From NCBI GenBank assembly GCA_934754655.1, contig CAKVIC010000009.1, positions 1 to 64,000 on the forward strand: a stretch of DNA of 64,000 nucleotides. Reading direction: 5' to 3'. Source of the stretch: an uncultured Candidatus Melainabacteria bacterium. Lineage in GTDB: Bacteria; Cyanobacteriota; Vampirovibrionia; Gastranaerophilales; Gastranaerophilaceae. The notes beneath the pieces were generated by a model. It was given only the letters and a program-made list of their open reading frames with translations, had not been told where the DNA came from and made no database searches. Position 1 is the stretch's first letter. Each line of letters begins with the position of its first letter. Both the position numbers and the translations under genes were made by a program. This document shows, piece after piece, positions 25,472-34,550 of the stretch.

Positions 25472-26092
25472 ATGACTTCAACAAATAACGATTATATGAA
25501 GATTTTGAGTTATGTTCCAACAGTTATTGAATCTTCATCACGTGGTGAAAAATCTTTTGATATTTTTTCAAGATTATTAAGAGAAAGAATAATATTTTTA
25601 GGAACAGAAATTGATGACGAAGTTGCTAATTCAATTGTAGCGCAGTTGTTGCTATTAGATAGTGAAAATCCTGAAAAAGATATTATGTTATATATAAATT
25701 CCCCAGGTGGCGTTATTACAGCAGGTATGGCAATATATGATACAATGAACCTTATTAAAGCAGATGTTCAAACAATTTGCCTTGGAGAAGCGGCATCTAT
25801 GGGAGCATTTCTTCTTTCTGCCGGAGCTAAAGGCAAAAGAATGGCTCTTCCTAGTGCAAGAATTATGATTCACCAACCTTTAGGTGGCGCAAAAGGTCAA
25901 GCTACTGATATTGAATTAGAAGCAAAAGAAATTTTAAGAATGAAAGACATGCTGATTGGCATAATGGCTGAAAATTCTAATCAACCTTTTGAAAAAGTTA
26001 AAGAAGATTGTGAGCGTGATCATTATCTTTCTGCTGCAGAAGCCGTTGATTATGGACTCATAGACAAAGTTATTATGTCAAGCGAAATTTAA
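25472..26092 (+). CDS. clpP: ATP-dependent Clp protease proteolytic subunit
   Basis: Serine protease subunit that forms the ClpP barrel and degrades substrates fed by ClpX, ClpA or ClpC. It is 206 aa with the Ser109 box ([14 protein letters not shown]), the His134 box (RIMIHQP) and an intact N-terminal axial loop/IVR region. Own promoter, strong SD and own terminator make it monocistronic. No clpX gene is adjacent, unlike many bacteria. Confidence 0.98.
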   Translation: MTSTNNDYMKILSYVPTVIESSSRGEKSFDIFSRLLRERIIFLGTEIDDEVANSIVAQLLLLDSENPEKDIMLYINSPGGVITAGMAIYDTMNLIKADVQTICLGEAASMGAFLLSAGAKGKRMALPSARIMIHQPLGGAKGQATDIELEAKEILRMKDMLIGIMAENSNQPFEKVKEDCERDHYLSAAEAVDYGLIDKVIMSSEI

Positions 26093-26098
26093 AATTTA

Positions 26099-26132
26099 AC
26101 GCTTCTTTTATTAATAAAAAGAAGCGTTTTAT
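26099..26132 (+). terminator. Rho-independent terminator after clpP
   Basis: Stem AACGCTTCTTTT (26099-26110) with AAAAGAAGCGTT (26117-26128), loop of 6 nt, then T-rich tail. It begins 7 bp after the clpP stop. Confidence 0.85.
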
Positions 26133-26274
26133 TTGAATTTTGTATGAAAAAAGTATAAGTTTTGTAACAAATTTTTAATATTTTTAAATAAAGTGTAAAA
26201 AATACAAATTTTTTGTTTTTATAGTAATATATAAAAGTTGTAAAAAAAAAGAAAATTATAAGGAGGCACATGAA

Positions 26275-26733
26275 TTGACAATTATTTCATCTTCAATTGA
26301 CGAGTTAGAAAAACAAAACTTGGACAAGGTTAATTTAGGACAACATGTTTTAGCAGAGTTTTTTGAATGTGATTCAAACATTTTGAACAATATTGATAAA
26401 GTAGAAAAATATATGGTAGATGCAGCTTTAGAATGCGGTGCCACAGTAGTCCAGAAATGTTTTCATATGTTTAATCCATACGGAGTCAGTGGAGTTGTAA
26501 TAATATCAGAAAGCCATTTGGCAATTCATACATGGCCGGAACTTGGTTATGCTGCAGTGGATTTATTTACTTGCGGAACAAAATGCGATCCAAAAGTTGC
26601 TTATGAATTTTTGAAAAAAATGTTTAACTCAAGAAAAGCAAGTTTTACAGAATTAAAGAGAGGTATTATTGATAGAGAAACTCTTAAGCTTGCAGAACAG
26701 CCTTTCGAAGTGGCTGAACAGTTTACTGATTAG
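26275..26733 (+). CDS. speD: S-adenosylmethionine decarboxylase proenzyme
   Basis: Pyruvoyl enzyme that decarboxylates SAM to supply the aminopropyl group for spermidine. It is 152 aa. The self-processing site is clear: SESHLAIHTWPE, cleavage predicted between Glu79 and Ser80, with Cys100 (FTCG) and His85 also conserved. The length is slightly above the usual 120-135 aa of the SpeH class. The start is TTG, 8 nt after AGGAGG. The ATG five bases upstream (26270) opens only a two-codon frame ending in TGA. It lies 1.2 kb upstream of metK, which makes its substrate, with the alpha/beta hydrolase between. Confidence 0.95.
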   Translation: MTIISSSIDELEKQNLDKVNLGQHVLAEFFECDSNILNNIDKVEKYMVDAALECGATVVQKCFHMFNPYGVSGVVIISESHLAIHTWPELGYAAVDLFTCGTKCDPKVAYEFLKKMFNSRKASFTELKRGIIDRETLKLAEQPFEVAEQFTD

Positions 26734-26762
26734 ATTAAAAATTTAATTAAATAAAAAATTTG

Positions 26763-26792
26763 AAGAGGAAATTTAAAAATTTCCTCTTTTTT
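26763..26792 (+). terminator. Rho-independent terminator after speD
   Basis: Stem AAGAGGAAAT with ATTTCCTCTT (26763-26772 and 26779-26788) followed by six T in total. It lies 30 bp downstream of the speD stop. Confidence 0.85.
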
Positions 26793-26895
26793 ACTTGATT
26801 TTTTAAAATTAACACATACAATATATAATGCAACATTTTTAAATTTAATTAGGGAATGAGTGTTGCGATAATGTCAAAAAAATACGGTACAGTAT

Positions 26896-27855
26896 ATGAA
26901 CATCACAACATTAACACATTGTAATTTGTTACATAAAACGAATGCATTTATAAATAGAAATAAAAGTTATGCTCAAAAATTAAAAGGAGTTAATATTCTT
27001 AACCCTGCGCTTAAGTATATAAATAATGGTGCTAGATTATCGCAAAAAAATCCTCGTCCTATTTCAGAGTTTTTAAAGGATAAGATTAAAATTATTGATA
27101 TTAAAAGAAAAGATAAAACTAAAAATATTTCAGCCTGGTATATTAACCCTCAAAATTCAGAAAATGTAGTATTTTATGTTCATGGCTTAGGTAAAAATAT
27201 TACTGATTATCAAAGCCTATATGAAAAAATTGTAAAAATGGGGCTTGGTGTTTTTGCCGTTGAATATAGAGGTCATGGTTTCAATCCTACAACAAAGGTG
27301 ACTGAAAAAAAATTAAACTATGATTTGAATTTAGCATATAAAAATTTGATAAAAGACCAACACATAAAACCTGAAAACATTGTTGTTGTGGGACATAGCC
27401 TAGGTGGCGCGTTATCAACGAGTTTTACGAAGTCTCATAAAAAAGTTAAATCTTTAATTTTAATTTCTCCAATGTGTAATATTTTTAATTTGGGTGAAAA
27501 ATTCGTTCAAAATCCGCGCATAGGTTTCGGAGTTCCTGCATTTATGTATAAACTTGCAGACAAATTTCCGTTATTAAAATGGATTCAAAATTGTAATTTT
27601 AATTCTTTGAAAAAAATTAGTAAATTTGATGTCCCGACTTCGATTGTACAATCAAAAAATGATGCGGTAACAAGTTTAAAAGGGGCGGAAAAATTGGTAA
27701 AAGCTGCAAATGAGCACGGTAATTTAAATAAATACGTCTTTTTAGAAAAAGGCGGTCATGCAATTGAGGCGGGTAAAGAGGATGCTGTTATAAGTATGCT
27801 TGAAAAAATTTATCAATTACCCCAAGGAATAAAATCTTTAGATGAAAATGTTTAA
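26896..27855 (+). CDS. Alpha/beta hydrolase (serine hydrolase)
   Basis: 319 aa. Alpha/beta-hydrolase core from about residue 75: oxyanion-hole strand FYVHGLGKNITDY, YRGHGFNP, nucleophile elbow VVGHSLGGAL (Ser168), acid in QSKNDAVT and catalytic His in EKGGHAIE. It resembles monoacylglycerol-lipase/lysophospholipase types, but the substrate is unknown. The first 60 residues are Asn/Lys-rich with no signal peptide. Its SD is weak. A 17-codon frame starting at 26871 overlaps its start in another frame. It is bounded by the speD terminator upstream and the metK promoter downstream. Confidence 0.87.
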   Translation: MNITTLTHCNLLHKTNAFINRNKSYAQKLKGVNILNPALKYINNGARLSQKNPRPISEFLKDKIKIIDIKRKDKTKNISAWYINPQNSENVVFYVHGLGKNITDYQSLYEKIVKMGLGVFAVEYRGHGFNPTTKVTEKKLNYDLNLAYKNLIKDQHIKPENIVVVGHSLGGALSTSFTKSHKKVKSLILISPMCNIFNLGEKFVQNPRIGFGVPAFMYKLADKFPLLKWIQNCNFNSLKKISKFDVPTSIVQSKNDAVTSLKGAEKLVKAANEHGNLNKYVFLEKGGHAIEAGKEDAVISMLEKIYQLPQGIKSLDENV

Positions 27856-27872
27856 TAAAATTAATGCATTTC

Positions 27873-27901
27873 TTGATTTGGATTTTTATTTATACTAAAA
27901 T
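27873..27901 (+). promoter_or_regulatory. Sigma-70 promoter for metK
   Basis: TTGATT (27873-27878), a 17-bp spacer and TAAAAT (27896-27901). The predicted start is around 27908, so the leader is about 60 nt and coincides with the pseudoknot element that follows. Confidence 0.75.
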
Positions 27902-27915
27902 ATCATTACTATGTA

Positions 27916-27961
27916 ACCGGGTCGGAATTAAAAACCTTACCGGTAATTATAAATTAAGGAG
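27916..27961 (+). promoter_or_regulatory. Candidate pseudoknot riboswitch in the metK leader
   Basis: Two short helices can form at once. Helix 1 is ACCGG (27916-27920) with CCGGT (27940-27944). Helix 2 is CCTTA (27935-27939) with TAAGG (27955-27959). They are directly adjacent at 27939/27940, so they could stack coaxially, with a 14-nt A-rich first loop and a 10-nt AT-only last loop. Helix 2 covers part of the SD AAGGAG (27956-27961) six nt before the metK ATG. This topology is that of small translational riboswitches of the SAM-II, SAM-V and SAM/SAH kind. I do not recognise the conserved bases of any of them, so the class is open. A chance fold is possible. Confidence 0.55.
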
Positions 27962-27967
27962 AAAAAG

Positions 27968-29236
27968 ATGACATCAAAAAAATTTCTATTTACTTCCGAA
28001 TCAGTAACGGAAGGACACCCTGACAAAGTTTGCGATCAGATATCTGACGCGATTTTAGATGAATTTTTAACAAAGGATTCTCATTCAAGGGTTGCTGCTG
28101 AAACAACTGCAACTACCGGAATGGTGTTAGTTTGTGGTGAAATTACATCTAATTGTTACGTTGATATTCCACAAATTGTTAGAAGTACTGTTAAAAATAT
28201 TGGTTATGAAGGCACTTCTGGCGGTGGCTTCGATTACAACACTTGTGCTGTATTAACAAGTATTGATGAACAATCAGTTGATATTGCCGGCGGTGTAAAC
28301 AAGGCTCTTGAAACAAGAAGTGAAAATGCGGATACTTCTAGCTCAGAGACTGAAAGTTTAGGAGCAGGTGATCAAGGTATTATGTTTGGTTATGCTTGTA
28401 ACGAAACTCCAGAGTATATGCCTTTACCAATAAGTTTAGCGCATAAGCTATCTTATAGACTAGCTCAAGTGAGAAAAGATGGTTTGTTAAAATATTTAAG
28501 ACCGGATGGTAAATCTCAAGTATCTGTAGAATATGAAGAAGGAAAGCCTGTAAGAATAGATACAGTTCTACTTTCTACTCAACACGCAGAAACTATAAAT
28601 GGAATCAGCGATAATTCAAAAGTTCAAGAAATTATAAAAAATGATTTGAAAAAACTGGTAATTGATTATGTATTTGAAACTGAATCAATAAAATTGGATT
28701 CTCAGACAAAAATTTTAATCAATCCATCAGGAAGATTTGTAATTGGTGGACCTCAAGGTGACACAGGTTTAACTGGGCGAAAAATTATTGTTGATACTTA
28801 TGGTGGTTATTCTCGTCACGGTGGTGGTGCATTTTCAGGTAAAGATCCAACGAAAGTTGACCGTTCTGCGGCTTATGCTTCTCGCTATGTTGCAAAAAAT
28901 ATTGTCGCAGCTGGTTTAGCTGAAAAATGTGAGATTGAATTGGCTTATGCTATAGGTGTTGCAGAACCAGTTTCAATATTTGTTGATACTTTTGGTACAG
29001 GTAGAATTTCTGATGATGAAATTTCTGAAATCATTCGTAAGAATTTTGATTTAAGACCGGCATCAATTATTAAACAATTTGATTTAAGAAACTTGCCTGC
29101 TAAAAATGGTGGCAAATTCTATCAAAGACTAGCAGCTTATGGACACATGGGTAGAACTGATATTGATGTACCTTGGGAGCATTTAGATAAAGTTGACTGT
29201 TTAAGAAAATACTTGAGTGAATGCGCTTGTTGCTAA
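27968..29236 (+). CDS. metK: S-adenosylmethionine synthase
   Basis: Makes SAM from methionine and ATP. It is 422 aa, somewhat longer than the usual 380-400. Signatures: [17 protein letters not shown] near the N-terminus (His17), [12 protein letters not shown] in the middle, and [14 protein letters not shown] followed by [19 protein letters not shown] (19 residues) for ATP/phosphate and metal binding. Own promoter, structured leader and terminator. Relationship to SpeD upstream makes local SAM flow plausible. Confidence 0.98.
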   Translation: MTSKKFLFTSESVTEGHPDKVCDQISDAILDEFLTKDSHSRVAAETTATTGMVLVCGEITSNCYVDIPQIVRSTVKNIGYEGTSGGGFDYNTCAVLTSIDEQSVDIAGGVNKALETRSENADTSSSETESLGAGDQGIMFGYACNETPEYMPLPISLAHKLSYRLAQVRKDGLLKYLRPDGKSQVSVEYEEGKPVRIDTVLLSTQHAETINGISDNSKVQEIIKNDLKKLVIDYVFETESIKLDSQTKILINPSGRFVIGGPQGDTGLTGRKIIVDTYGGYSRHGGGAFSGKDPTKVDRSAAYASRYVAKNIVAAGLAEKCEIELAYAIGVAEPVSIFVDTFGTGRISDDEISEIIRKNFDLRPASIIKQFDLRNLPAKNGGKFYQRLAAYGHMGRTDIDVPWEHLDKVDCLRKYLSECACC

Positions 29237-29266
29237 ATTTATAATTAAAAAAATATTATATAAAAA

Positions 29267-29312
29267 TTGAACCTCAAATTTTAATAAAAAGTTTTGGGGT
29301 TCAAATTTTTTT
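29267..29312 (+). terminator. Rho-independent terminator after metK
   Basis: Stem TTGAACCTCAAA (29267-29278) with TTTGGGGTTCAA (29293-29304), one G-T pair, followed by a run of T. Confidence 0.85.
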
Positions 29313-29421
29313 ATTTCTTAAATTTACTTTAAGCGTGGTAAGCAAATCAATAAAAATAAAAAATGTTAAGGATTTTTAGTTTTTTAATATCTATGGTATA
29401 ATTGATTAGTGAGGGTATAGT

Positions 29422-30366
29422 ATGCTTACGATAGATTATGAAACTAAAAAATCAATAAGAGAAGCTTTTGGTAAAAAATTAGAAGAGTTAGGAAGTGAAA
29501 ATTCTAATATTGTTGTATTAGATGCTGATTTAGCAAATTCTACTCAAACGAAGTTTTTTGCAAAAAAATTTCCAGAACGCTTTTTTGATTGCGGAATTGC
29601 AGAGCAAAATATGGCGGCAACAGCTGCGGGTCTCGCATTAGAAGGTAAAATCCCTGTTTTTGCAACTTTTGCTGTTTTTGCAACTGGCAGGGTTTATGAT
29701 CAAATCAGAAGTTCTATTTGTTATCAAAATGCTAATGTAAAAATTATTGGAACGCATGCTGGAATTACTGTGGGAGAAGATGGCGCGACTCACCAAGCGT
29801 TAGAAGATATTTCTCTTATGCGTAGCTTACCTAATATGACTGTAATAGTACCTTCAGATATAAAAGAATGTGAGCAAGCTTTAGAGTATGCAATTAAACA
29901 CGTAGGGCCTGTATATATAAGAATTCCGCGTAATAATTTACCTGATATAAATTCAGATAGCTATTGTTTTGATATAAATAAAGCAAATATTTTAAAAACT
30001 GGAGCTGATTTAACAATTGTTTCAAATGGCGATGTTTTATCAGAAGTCTGCAAGGCTGCACAGATCTTGAGTGATAATGGTATTGATGCAGAAATTATTA
30101 GCATGCCTGTAATTAAACCTTTTGATTCTAAAACGATTATTAAAAGTGCTCAAAAAACAGGTTTGACAGTAACAGTCGAAAATCATTCAATATATGGTGG
30201 TTTAGGTTCTTCTGTATGTGAAATTTTATCAGAAAATTCACCTTGTAGAGTTTTACGAATTGGTATGCAGGATGAATTTGGACAAAGTGGAACTCCAACT
30301 GAACTTTTAAAATATTATAAGCTGGATTCAAATGGTATTGTGAATAGAATAATGGAACTAAAATAA
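29422..30366 (+). CDS. Transketolase C-terminal subunit (split type)
   Basis: 314 aa covering the pyrimidine-binding and C-terminal domains of transketolase: NIVVLDADLANSTQTK, FDCGIAEQNMAATAAGLA, THAGITVGEDGATHQA and a C-terminal transketolase domain with TVENHSIYGGLGS. The N-terminal TPP diphosphate-binding subunit is absent here. Split enzymes normally have both subunits adjacent, but metK precedes this gene. A TATAAT box at about 29396 suggests its own promoter. It would act in the pentose phosphate pathway with a partner encoded elsewhere. Directly abuts ftsE. Confidence 0.88.
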   Translation: MLTIDYETKKSIREAFGKKLEELGSENSNIVVLDADLANSTQTKFFAKKFPERFFDCGIAEQNMAATAAGLALEGKIPVFATFAVFATGRVYDQIRSSICYQNANVKIIGTHAGITVGEDGATHQALEDISLMRSLPNMTVIVPSDIKECEQALEYAIKHVGPVYIRIPRNNLPDINSDSYCFDINKANILKTGADLTIVSNGDVLSEVCKAAQILSDNGIDAEIISMPVIKPFDSKTIIKSAQKTGLTVTVENHSIYGGLGSSVCEILSENSPCRVLRIGMQDEFGQSGTPTELLKYYKLDSNGIVNRIMELK

Positions 30367-31044
30367 ATGATACAATTAAGATCGGTAACAAAAAGATATA
30401 AAAACGCTTTGGCACTAAAAAATATTAATCTTGATATTTTGCCGGGAGAGTTTGTTTTTATTACAGGTGCATCAGGAGCAGGAAAATCAACTCTTATAAA
30501 AATGCTTTATAGAGAAGAAACTCCCACTACCGGTACAGTTTTGATTGGCGGAATTAATATTGCCAATTTGCCATCGGACAAGGTTCCTAATTTGAGAAGA
30601 TGTATGGGAATTGTCTTTCAAGATTATAAGCTTCTTCAAAATCAAACAGTTTATGATAATATTGCGTATGTTATAAGAACTTTAGGTTATAGTTCTTCTG
30701 ATATAAAAACTCGTGTAACGGGTGCTTTAAAGGTGGTTGGTTTATTGGATAAGGCAGCAGCAAAGCCTACTGAGTTATCAGGCGGTGAGCAACAAAGAGT
30801 AAGTATAGCAAGAGCATTGGTTAATGGCCCACCTTTGTTAATAGCAGATGAACCTACCGGTAACTTAGATCCTAAGAACTCTTTAGAAGTTATGCAAATT
30901 CTTGAACAGATTAATCAAAGAGGTATTACTGTGATTGTTTCAACACACGATTTTACATTGGTTGATAGATTTAGGAAGAGGGTTTTAACTTTAGAAAACG
31001 GCGAAATTATTAGAGATATTCAGGCAGGTACTTATGGACAATAA
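30367..31044 (+). CDS. ftsE: Cell division ATP-binding protein FtsE
   Basis: ABC-type ATPase of the FtsEX divisome complex, which controls peptidoglycan hydrolases. It is 225 aa: Walker A GASGAGKST (34-42), Q-loop VFQDYKLL, signature LSGGEQQRVSIARAL, Walker B LLIADEPTGNLD and H-loop STHD. It starts at the base after the transketolase stop and overlaps ftsX by 11 bp, so coupled translation is likely. Confidence 0.96.
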   Translation: MIQLRSVTKRYKNALALKNINLDILPGEFVFITGASGAGKSTLIKMLYREETPTTGTVLIGGINIANLPSDKVPNLRRCMGIVFQDYKLLQNQTVYDNIAYVIRTLGYSSSDIKTRVTGALKVVGLLDKAAAKPTELSGGEQQRVSIARALVNGPPLLIADEPTGNLDPKNSLEVMQILEQINQRGITVIVSTHDFTLVDRFRKRVLTLENGEIIRDIQAGTYGQ

Positions 31045-31942
31045 GCAACAGTTAAAGAAAACCGTAAAAAAACATATTCCAAAAGATTGGTTATGCGAAG
31101 TTAGAATCGCATATCGAATTGTAATGGAAGCTATCAATGATATAAAAAGAACAGGGGTTGTTAATCTTGTAATTATTACAACCACAATGGCAGCTATTTT
31201 AATGCTATTTGGAATTTTATTTAGATTCACTCTTTCTTTATCAAGTTTTGCCGGTGAATTAGGTAATGTGTTAGAAGTTTCTGTTTATTTAAAACCAAAT
31301 GCACAAGTTTCAATTGTAAAAGATAGAATTCGAGAGATTAAGCATGTAAAAAGCATTACATTAATTCCAAAAGAAGAATCTTGGAAAAATATGAAAACAG
31401 AGCTTAATTTGCAAAATATAAATAACCCTTTGCCTGATACTTTGAGAGTAAAAATAGATAAACCTGAAAATATAAATGAAGTCTTTTCAAAAATAAAACC
31501 GATAAGCGGAGTTGAGGATTTAGGTTATGCAAAAGAGTTAGCGAAAAAAATTCAGATATTAACACATGTTGTTAATACGACTGTATTTTTTGTTATAATA
31601 ATTTCTGCGGCATTAACAATAACCATTATTAATAATACAATTCAGCTTGTTATTCAATCAAGAAAAGATGAAATTGAAGTTATGCGGTTAATGGGTGTTA
31701 GCAATTGGTACATAAAGATTCCTTTAATAATGCAAGGAGCAGCTTATGGTTTTGCGGCTTCTATTATGGCAATAATACCGCTAGGCTGGGTTCAAGGATT
31801 ATTGATTAATATGCATAAATTTTTCTTGGTACCACCGCCTGAGCATGCGCAGACAATTGTTATTATAACATTGTTAATAATAGGGACTTCTTTTGGAGCT
31901 ATAGGAAGTTTTATGTCTATAAAAAAACATTTACAAGTATAA
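31034..31942 (+). CDS. ftsX: Cell division membrane protein FtsX
   Basis: 302 aa. Four membrane helices: one near the N-terminus (about 38-60), an extracytoplasmic domain of about 110 residues, then three C-terminal helices with the typical RKDEIEVMRLMGVSNWYI segment. Partner of FtsE; the extracytoplasmic loop would contact amidase activators. It lies in line with an HDOD gene 16 bp downstream. Confidence 0.95.
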   Translation: MDNKQQLKKTVKKHIPKDWLCEVRIAYRIVMEAINDIKRTGVVNLVIITTTMAAILMLFGILFRFTLSLSSFAGELGNVLEVSVYLKPNAQVSIVKDRIREIKHVKSITLIPKEESWKNMKTELNLQNINNPLPDTLRVKIDKPENINEVFSKIKPISGVEDLGYAKELAKKIQILTHVVNTTVFFVIIISAALTITIINNTIQLVIQSRKDEIEVMRLMGVSNWYIKIPLIMQGAAYGFAASIMAIIPLGWVQGLLINMHKFFLVPPPEHAQTIVIITLLIIGTSFGAIGSFMSIKKHLQV

Positions 31943-31958
31943 AAGAGGATAAAAGTTA

Positions 31959-32759
31959 ATGGATAAAACGATAGAGCTGGTTAATTCGGTAAAAGATATA
32001 CAAGCAATGCCTAGTGTCATTGTTAAGGTTTTGAATATTATTAAAAAACCTACAGTAAGCATGAAAGAACTTGGTGATTTAATAATGTATGATCAATCGT
32101 TGGTTATAAAAATTTTGGCATTAGTAAACTCTGCTTATTATGGTTTCTCACAACAAATAAGTTCAATTAGTATTGCATTATCTCTTTTGGGAATTGTAAA
32201 AGTAAAAAACATCATTGTTGCCGTTGCGATGAAACCAATGATGTCAAATCAAGGTGATAAAGAACTTTGGAAACATTCAATTAGAGTTGCTGCCGGATGT
32301 GAATATATTGCAAAACTCACTCAAGTTATGGATTCTGATGAAGCGTTTATTGCTGGATTTATTCATGATGTTGGTAAAATTATATTAAGTATGTCAAATG
32401 CAAAAGCTTATAATAAAGTTGTTGATTTAGTAAAACAAGGTAATGATGTATTAGAAACTGAATATAAAATTTTCAGTTCTGATCATGTAAGAACGGGTTC
32501 TTTACTAGCAAAAAGATGGCAATTACCGATTTTATTGGCTAATATTGTATCATATCATCACAATCCGGCTTTGTCATCAATTCCGGTTCCTTGTAATTTA
32601 GTTAATTTAGTTGATAAATTAGTTCAAGATAATTTAGATGTAAGTAAAATCGATAAAGGATTTTTGAAAAGTATGAGCTTGAGTCTTGACGATATGGAAG
32701 AATTAAGAGAAGTTATTTTGCAAAAATCTAATTTGTTAATATCTGAACTTTCTTGCTAA
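31959..32759 (+). CDS. HDOD-domain signalling protein
   Basis: 266 aa. HDOD domain over nearly the full length: MPSVIVKVLNIIKKP, DQSLVIKILALVNSAYYGF and SIALSLLGIVKVKNI. It also has a remnant HD-type sequence FIHDVGKIIL and a later YHHNPA. HDOD proteins act as non-catalytic output or regulatory modules in signalling. SD AGAGGAT precedes the ATG. It lies between ftsX and a receiver-like gene, 7 bp upstream of the latter, so it may pair with it. Confidence 0.88.
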   Translation: MDKTIELVNSVKDIQAMPSVIVKVLNIIKKPTVSMKELGDLIMYDQSLVIKILALVNSAYYGFSQQISSISIALSLLGIVKVKNIIVAVAMKPMMSNQGDKELWKHSIRVAAGCEYIAKLTQVMDSDEAFIAGFIHDVGKIILSMSNAKAYNKVVDLVKQGNDVLETEYKIFSSDHVRTGSLLAKRWQLPILLANIVSYHHNPALSSIPVPCNLVNLVDKLVQDNLDVSKIDKGFLKSMSLSLDDMEELREVILQKSNLLISELSC

Positions 32760-32766
32760 GGTAATT

Positions 32767-33990
32767 ATGTCAAATAGGATAGCTTTAATTTCAAATGATA
32801 AAGATTTTTTTGATTATATAAAACCATTATTATCATTGCGTAAGTGTGATGAAATTTTTTCGTTTACATTTGCGAGTGTGTTAAAAAAACTTAAATATTT
32901 AAAAAATGCAGTTATTATAATCAATAGTGAAGGGGCAAAAGATAGAACTTTAGATTTTTTAAAAATCTTATCAAATAACCCAATTATTGTATCTTCTTTT
33001 AATTCTGATAATGATTATGATATGCAATGCATTCAAAACGGTGCATTAGCGTTAATAAATTTACTTTCAGAATCAGATGAAATTAATGCTAAACTTAAAT
33101 TGGCACAAAAACATACAGAATTTTTAGATAAAATATTAAGATATGAAAATATTCTTGTTAAAAATAATATTTTTTCAAGCAATAATGGTGTTTTAAAAAA
33201 ATATGATGAAATATTAGATGAAACTCTTCAAAATATTTATGATAAATCTATAAAAGCCGTTTTTGTTGCAATTTCTCCAAGTAATACTGCAAAGTTTTTA
33301 CTTAAGCCGGAAGCCATAGAATCAATAATTTTAGATAATATCAGACAAAGTGATTTATTAATGAATTATGCACCTAATAAATATTTTTTGCTTTTATTTA
33401 ATACAGATATTGATAATGCATCAAAAATTTGGAATAAAATAAAAACGAATTTACCAGAGGAAATTTATGCAGGTTTTTCAGCTATAACTAATCAAAAACG
33501 TCAACAATTGATTAATGAAGTTTTAAATAAACTGCATGAAGCAATTAATAATAAGGTAGATATTACTGAACAAAAAATAGATTCTATTGAAAATTTAAAT
33601 ATTGGGCTTAATGATTTAGGCGGTTATTCAAATTTTAAATTATTTAAACAAGATTTTGAAAAGAAATTTGAACAAATAGTTGCTCCGGCGTTTTATCAAA
33701 TAGCTCAAAAATATAAAGATTTGCTTCGCGGAGTTGCAATTACGCAAAATTGCTCAGCAGCTCTTGGAATATTTAATATTAAAACAAAAAGCTCAACTTT
33801 CTGTTTTAAAATTTCAGGTTCCGGTTATTCAAAATTTTTGGTAGATGTTTCAATTACAAAAACTAATGGAGAAGTTGATTCTAAAAGAATTAATTTAGAA
33901 ATTGAAGAATTAGAGTCAGGTTTGATTGAAGATATGCTTGAACAATTTATTGCAGAATATAAAAAGGAGATTGATTATGACAATATTTAA
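32767..33990 (+). CDS. Receiver-like/degenerate GGDEF-like protein
   Basis: 407 aa. The first 120 residues have a response-regulator-like alternation (IALISNDKDFFDYI, AVIIINSEG, PIIVSSFNSDNDYD), but the phospho-acceptor Asp position is not clear. The middle (about 160-270) matches a GGDEF fold in outline (DNIRQSDLLMNYAPNKYFLLLF), yet the GGDEF signature itself is missing, so no cyclase activity is expected. The C-terminal 100 residues are unknown. It may be a signalling scaffold partnered with the HDOD protein upstream. Confidence in domain assignments is moderate. Confidence 0.65.
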   Translation: MSNRIALISNDKDFFDYIKPLLSLRKCDEIFSFTFASVLKKLKYLKNAVIIINSEGAKDRTLDFLKILSNNPIIVSSFNSDNDYDMQCIQNGALALINLLSESDEINAKLKLAQKHTEFLDKILRYENILVKNNIFSSNNGVLKKYDEILDETLQNIYDKSIKAVFVAISPSNTAKFLLKPEAIESIILDNIRQSDLLMNYAPNKYFLLLFNTDIDNASKIWNKIKTNLPEEIYAGFSAITNQKRQQLINEVLNKLHEAINNKVDITEQKIDSIENLNIGLNDLGGYSNFKLFKQDFEKKFEQIVAPAFYQIAQKYKDLLRGVAITQNCSAALGIFNIKTKSSTFCFKISGSGYSKFLVDVSITKTNGEVDSKRINLEIEELESGLIEDMLEQFIAEYKKEIDYDNI

Positions 33991-34522
33991 TCTTGAAAAT
34001 TCATTATTACTAATTGTTGATTTGCAAGAAAAACTTGTAAATGCCAGTTTTAACAAGGATTTAATTATAAAAAAATCATCAATTTTAACGAGTGCATGTA
34101 AAATATTAAATCTTCCGATTTTTGCATCAGAACAATATCCTAAAGGCTTGGGAAATACACTTGAATGCTTAATTGAAAATATTTCTCCACAAAATATTTA
34201 TGAAAAGACGGATTTTAATGCTCTTAAAAATGAAAATTTAAAGCAAGCAGTATTAAATGAAGGGCGCAAACAAATAATTTTATGCGGTATAGAAACTCAT
34301 ATTTGCTTATATCAAACTGCAATGAATTTGAAAGAAATGGGCTATGATGTAACAATAATATCTGATTGTTCCGGAAGTAGAGCGGAATTAGAACATTTAT
34401 CAGCGCTGCAAGAATTGAGATTTAATAATATTTCAATAAAAACTACTGAAATGATATTGTTCGAACTTTTAAAAACCGCAAAACATGAAAAATTTAAAGA
34501 AGTTCAAGCCTTAATCAAGTAA
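33977..34522 (+). CDS. Isochorismatase-family cysteine hydrolase
   Basis: 181 aa from the chosen ATG, which has AAAGGAG 7 nt upstream; an upstream in-frame ATG at 33926 lies inside the previous gene and lacks an SD. Catalytic set: Asp in LLIVDLQEKL, Lys in the YEKTDFNAL segment and Cys in LCGIETHICLYQTA. The family includes isochorismatase, nicotinamidase and carbamoyl hydrolases; specificity cannot be told. It overlaps the previous gene's stop by 14 bp and ends the ftsE-led run. Confidence 0.87.
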   Translation: MTIFNLENSLLLIVDLQEKLVNASFNKDLIIKKSSILTSACKILNLPIFASEQYPKGLGNTLECLIENISPQNIYEKTDFNALKNENLKQAVLNEGRKQIILCGIETHICLYQTAMNLKEMGYDVTIISDCSGSRAELEHLSALQELRFNNISIKTTEMILFELLKTAKHEKFKEVQALIK

Positions 34523-34550
34523 TATCAATAAAATTTTATCATTAAAATAT

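Noticed and set aside
26871..26924. A 17-codon frame overlapping the start of the alpha/beta hydrolase
   Set aside because: Weak ribosome site and out of frame with a better supported gene; no pattern suggests selection.
27911..27961. Assignment of the metK leader to a named riboswitch class
   Set aside because: The topology fits, but I could not match the conserved bases of SAM-II, SAM-V, SAM/SAH or preQ1 classes from memory.
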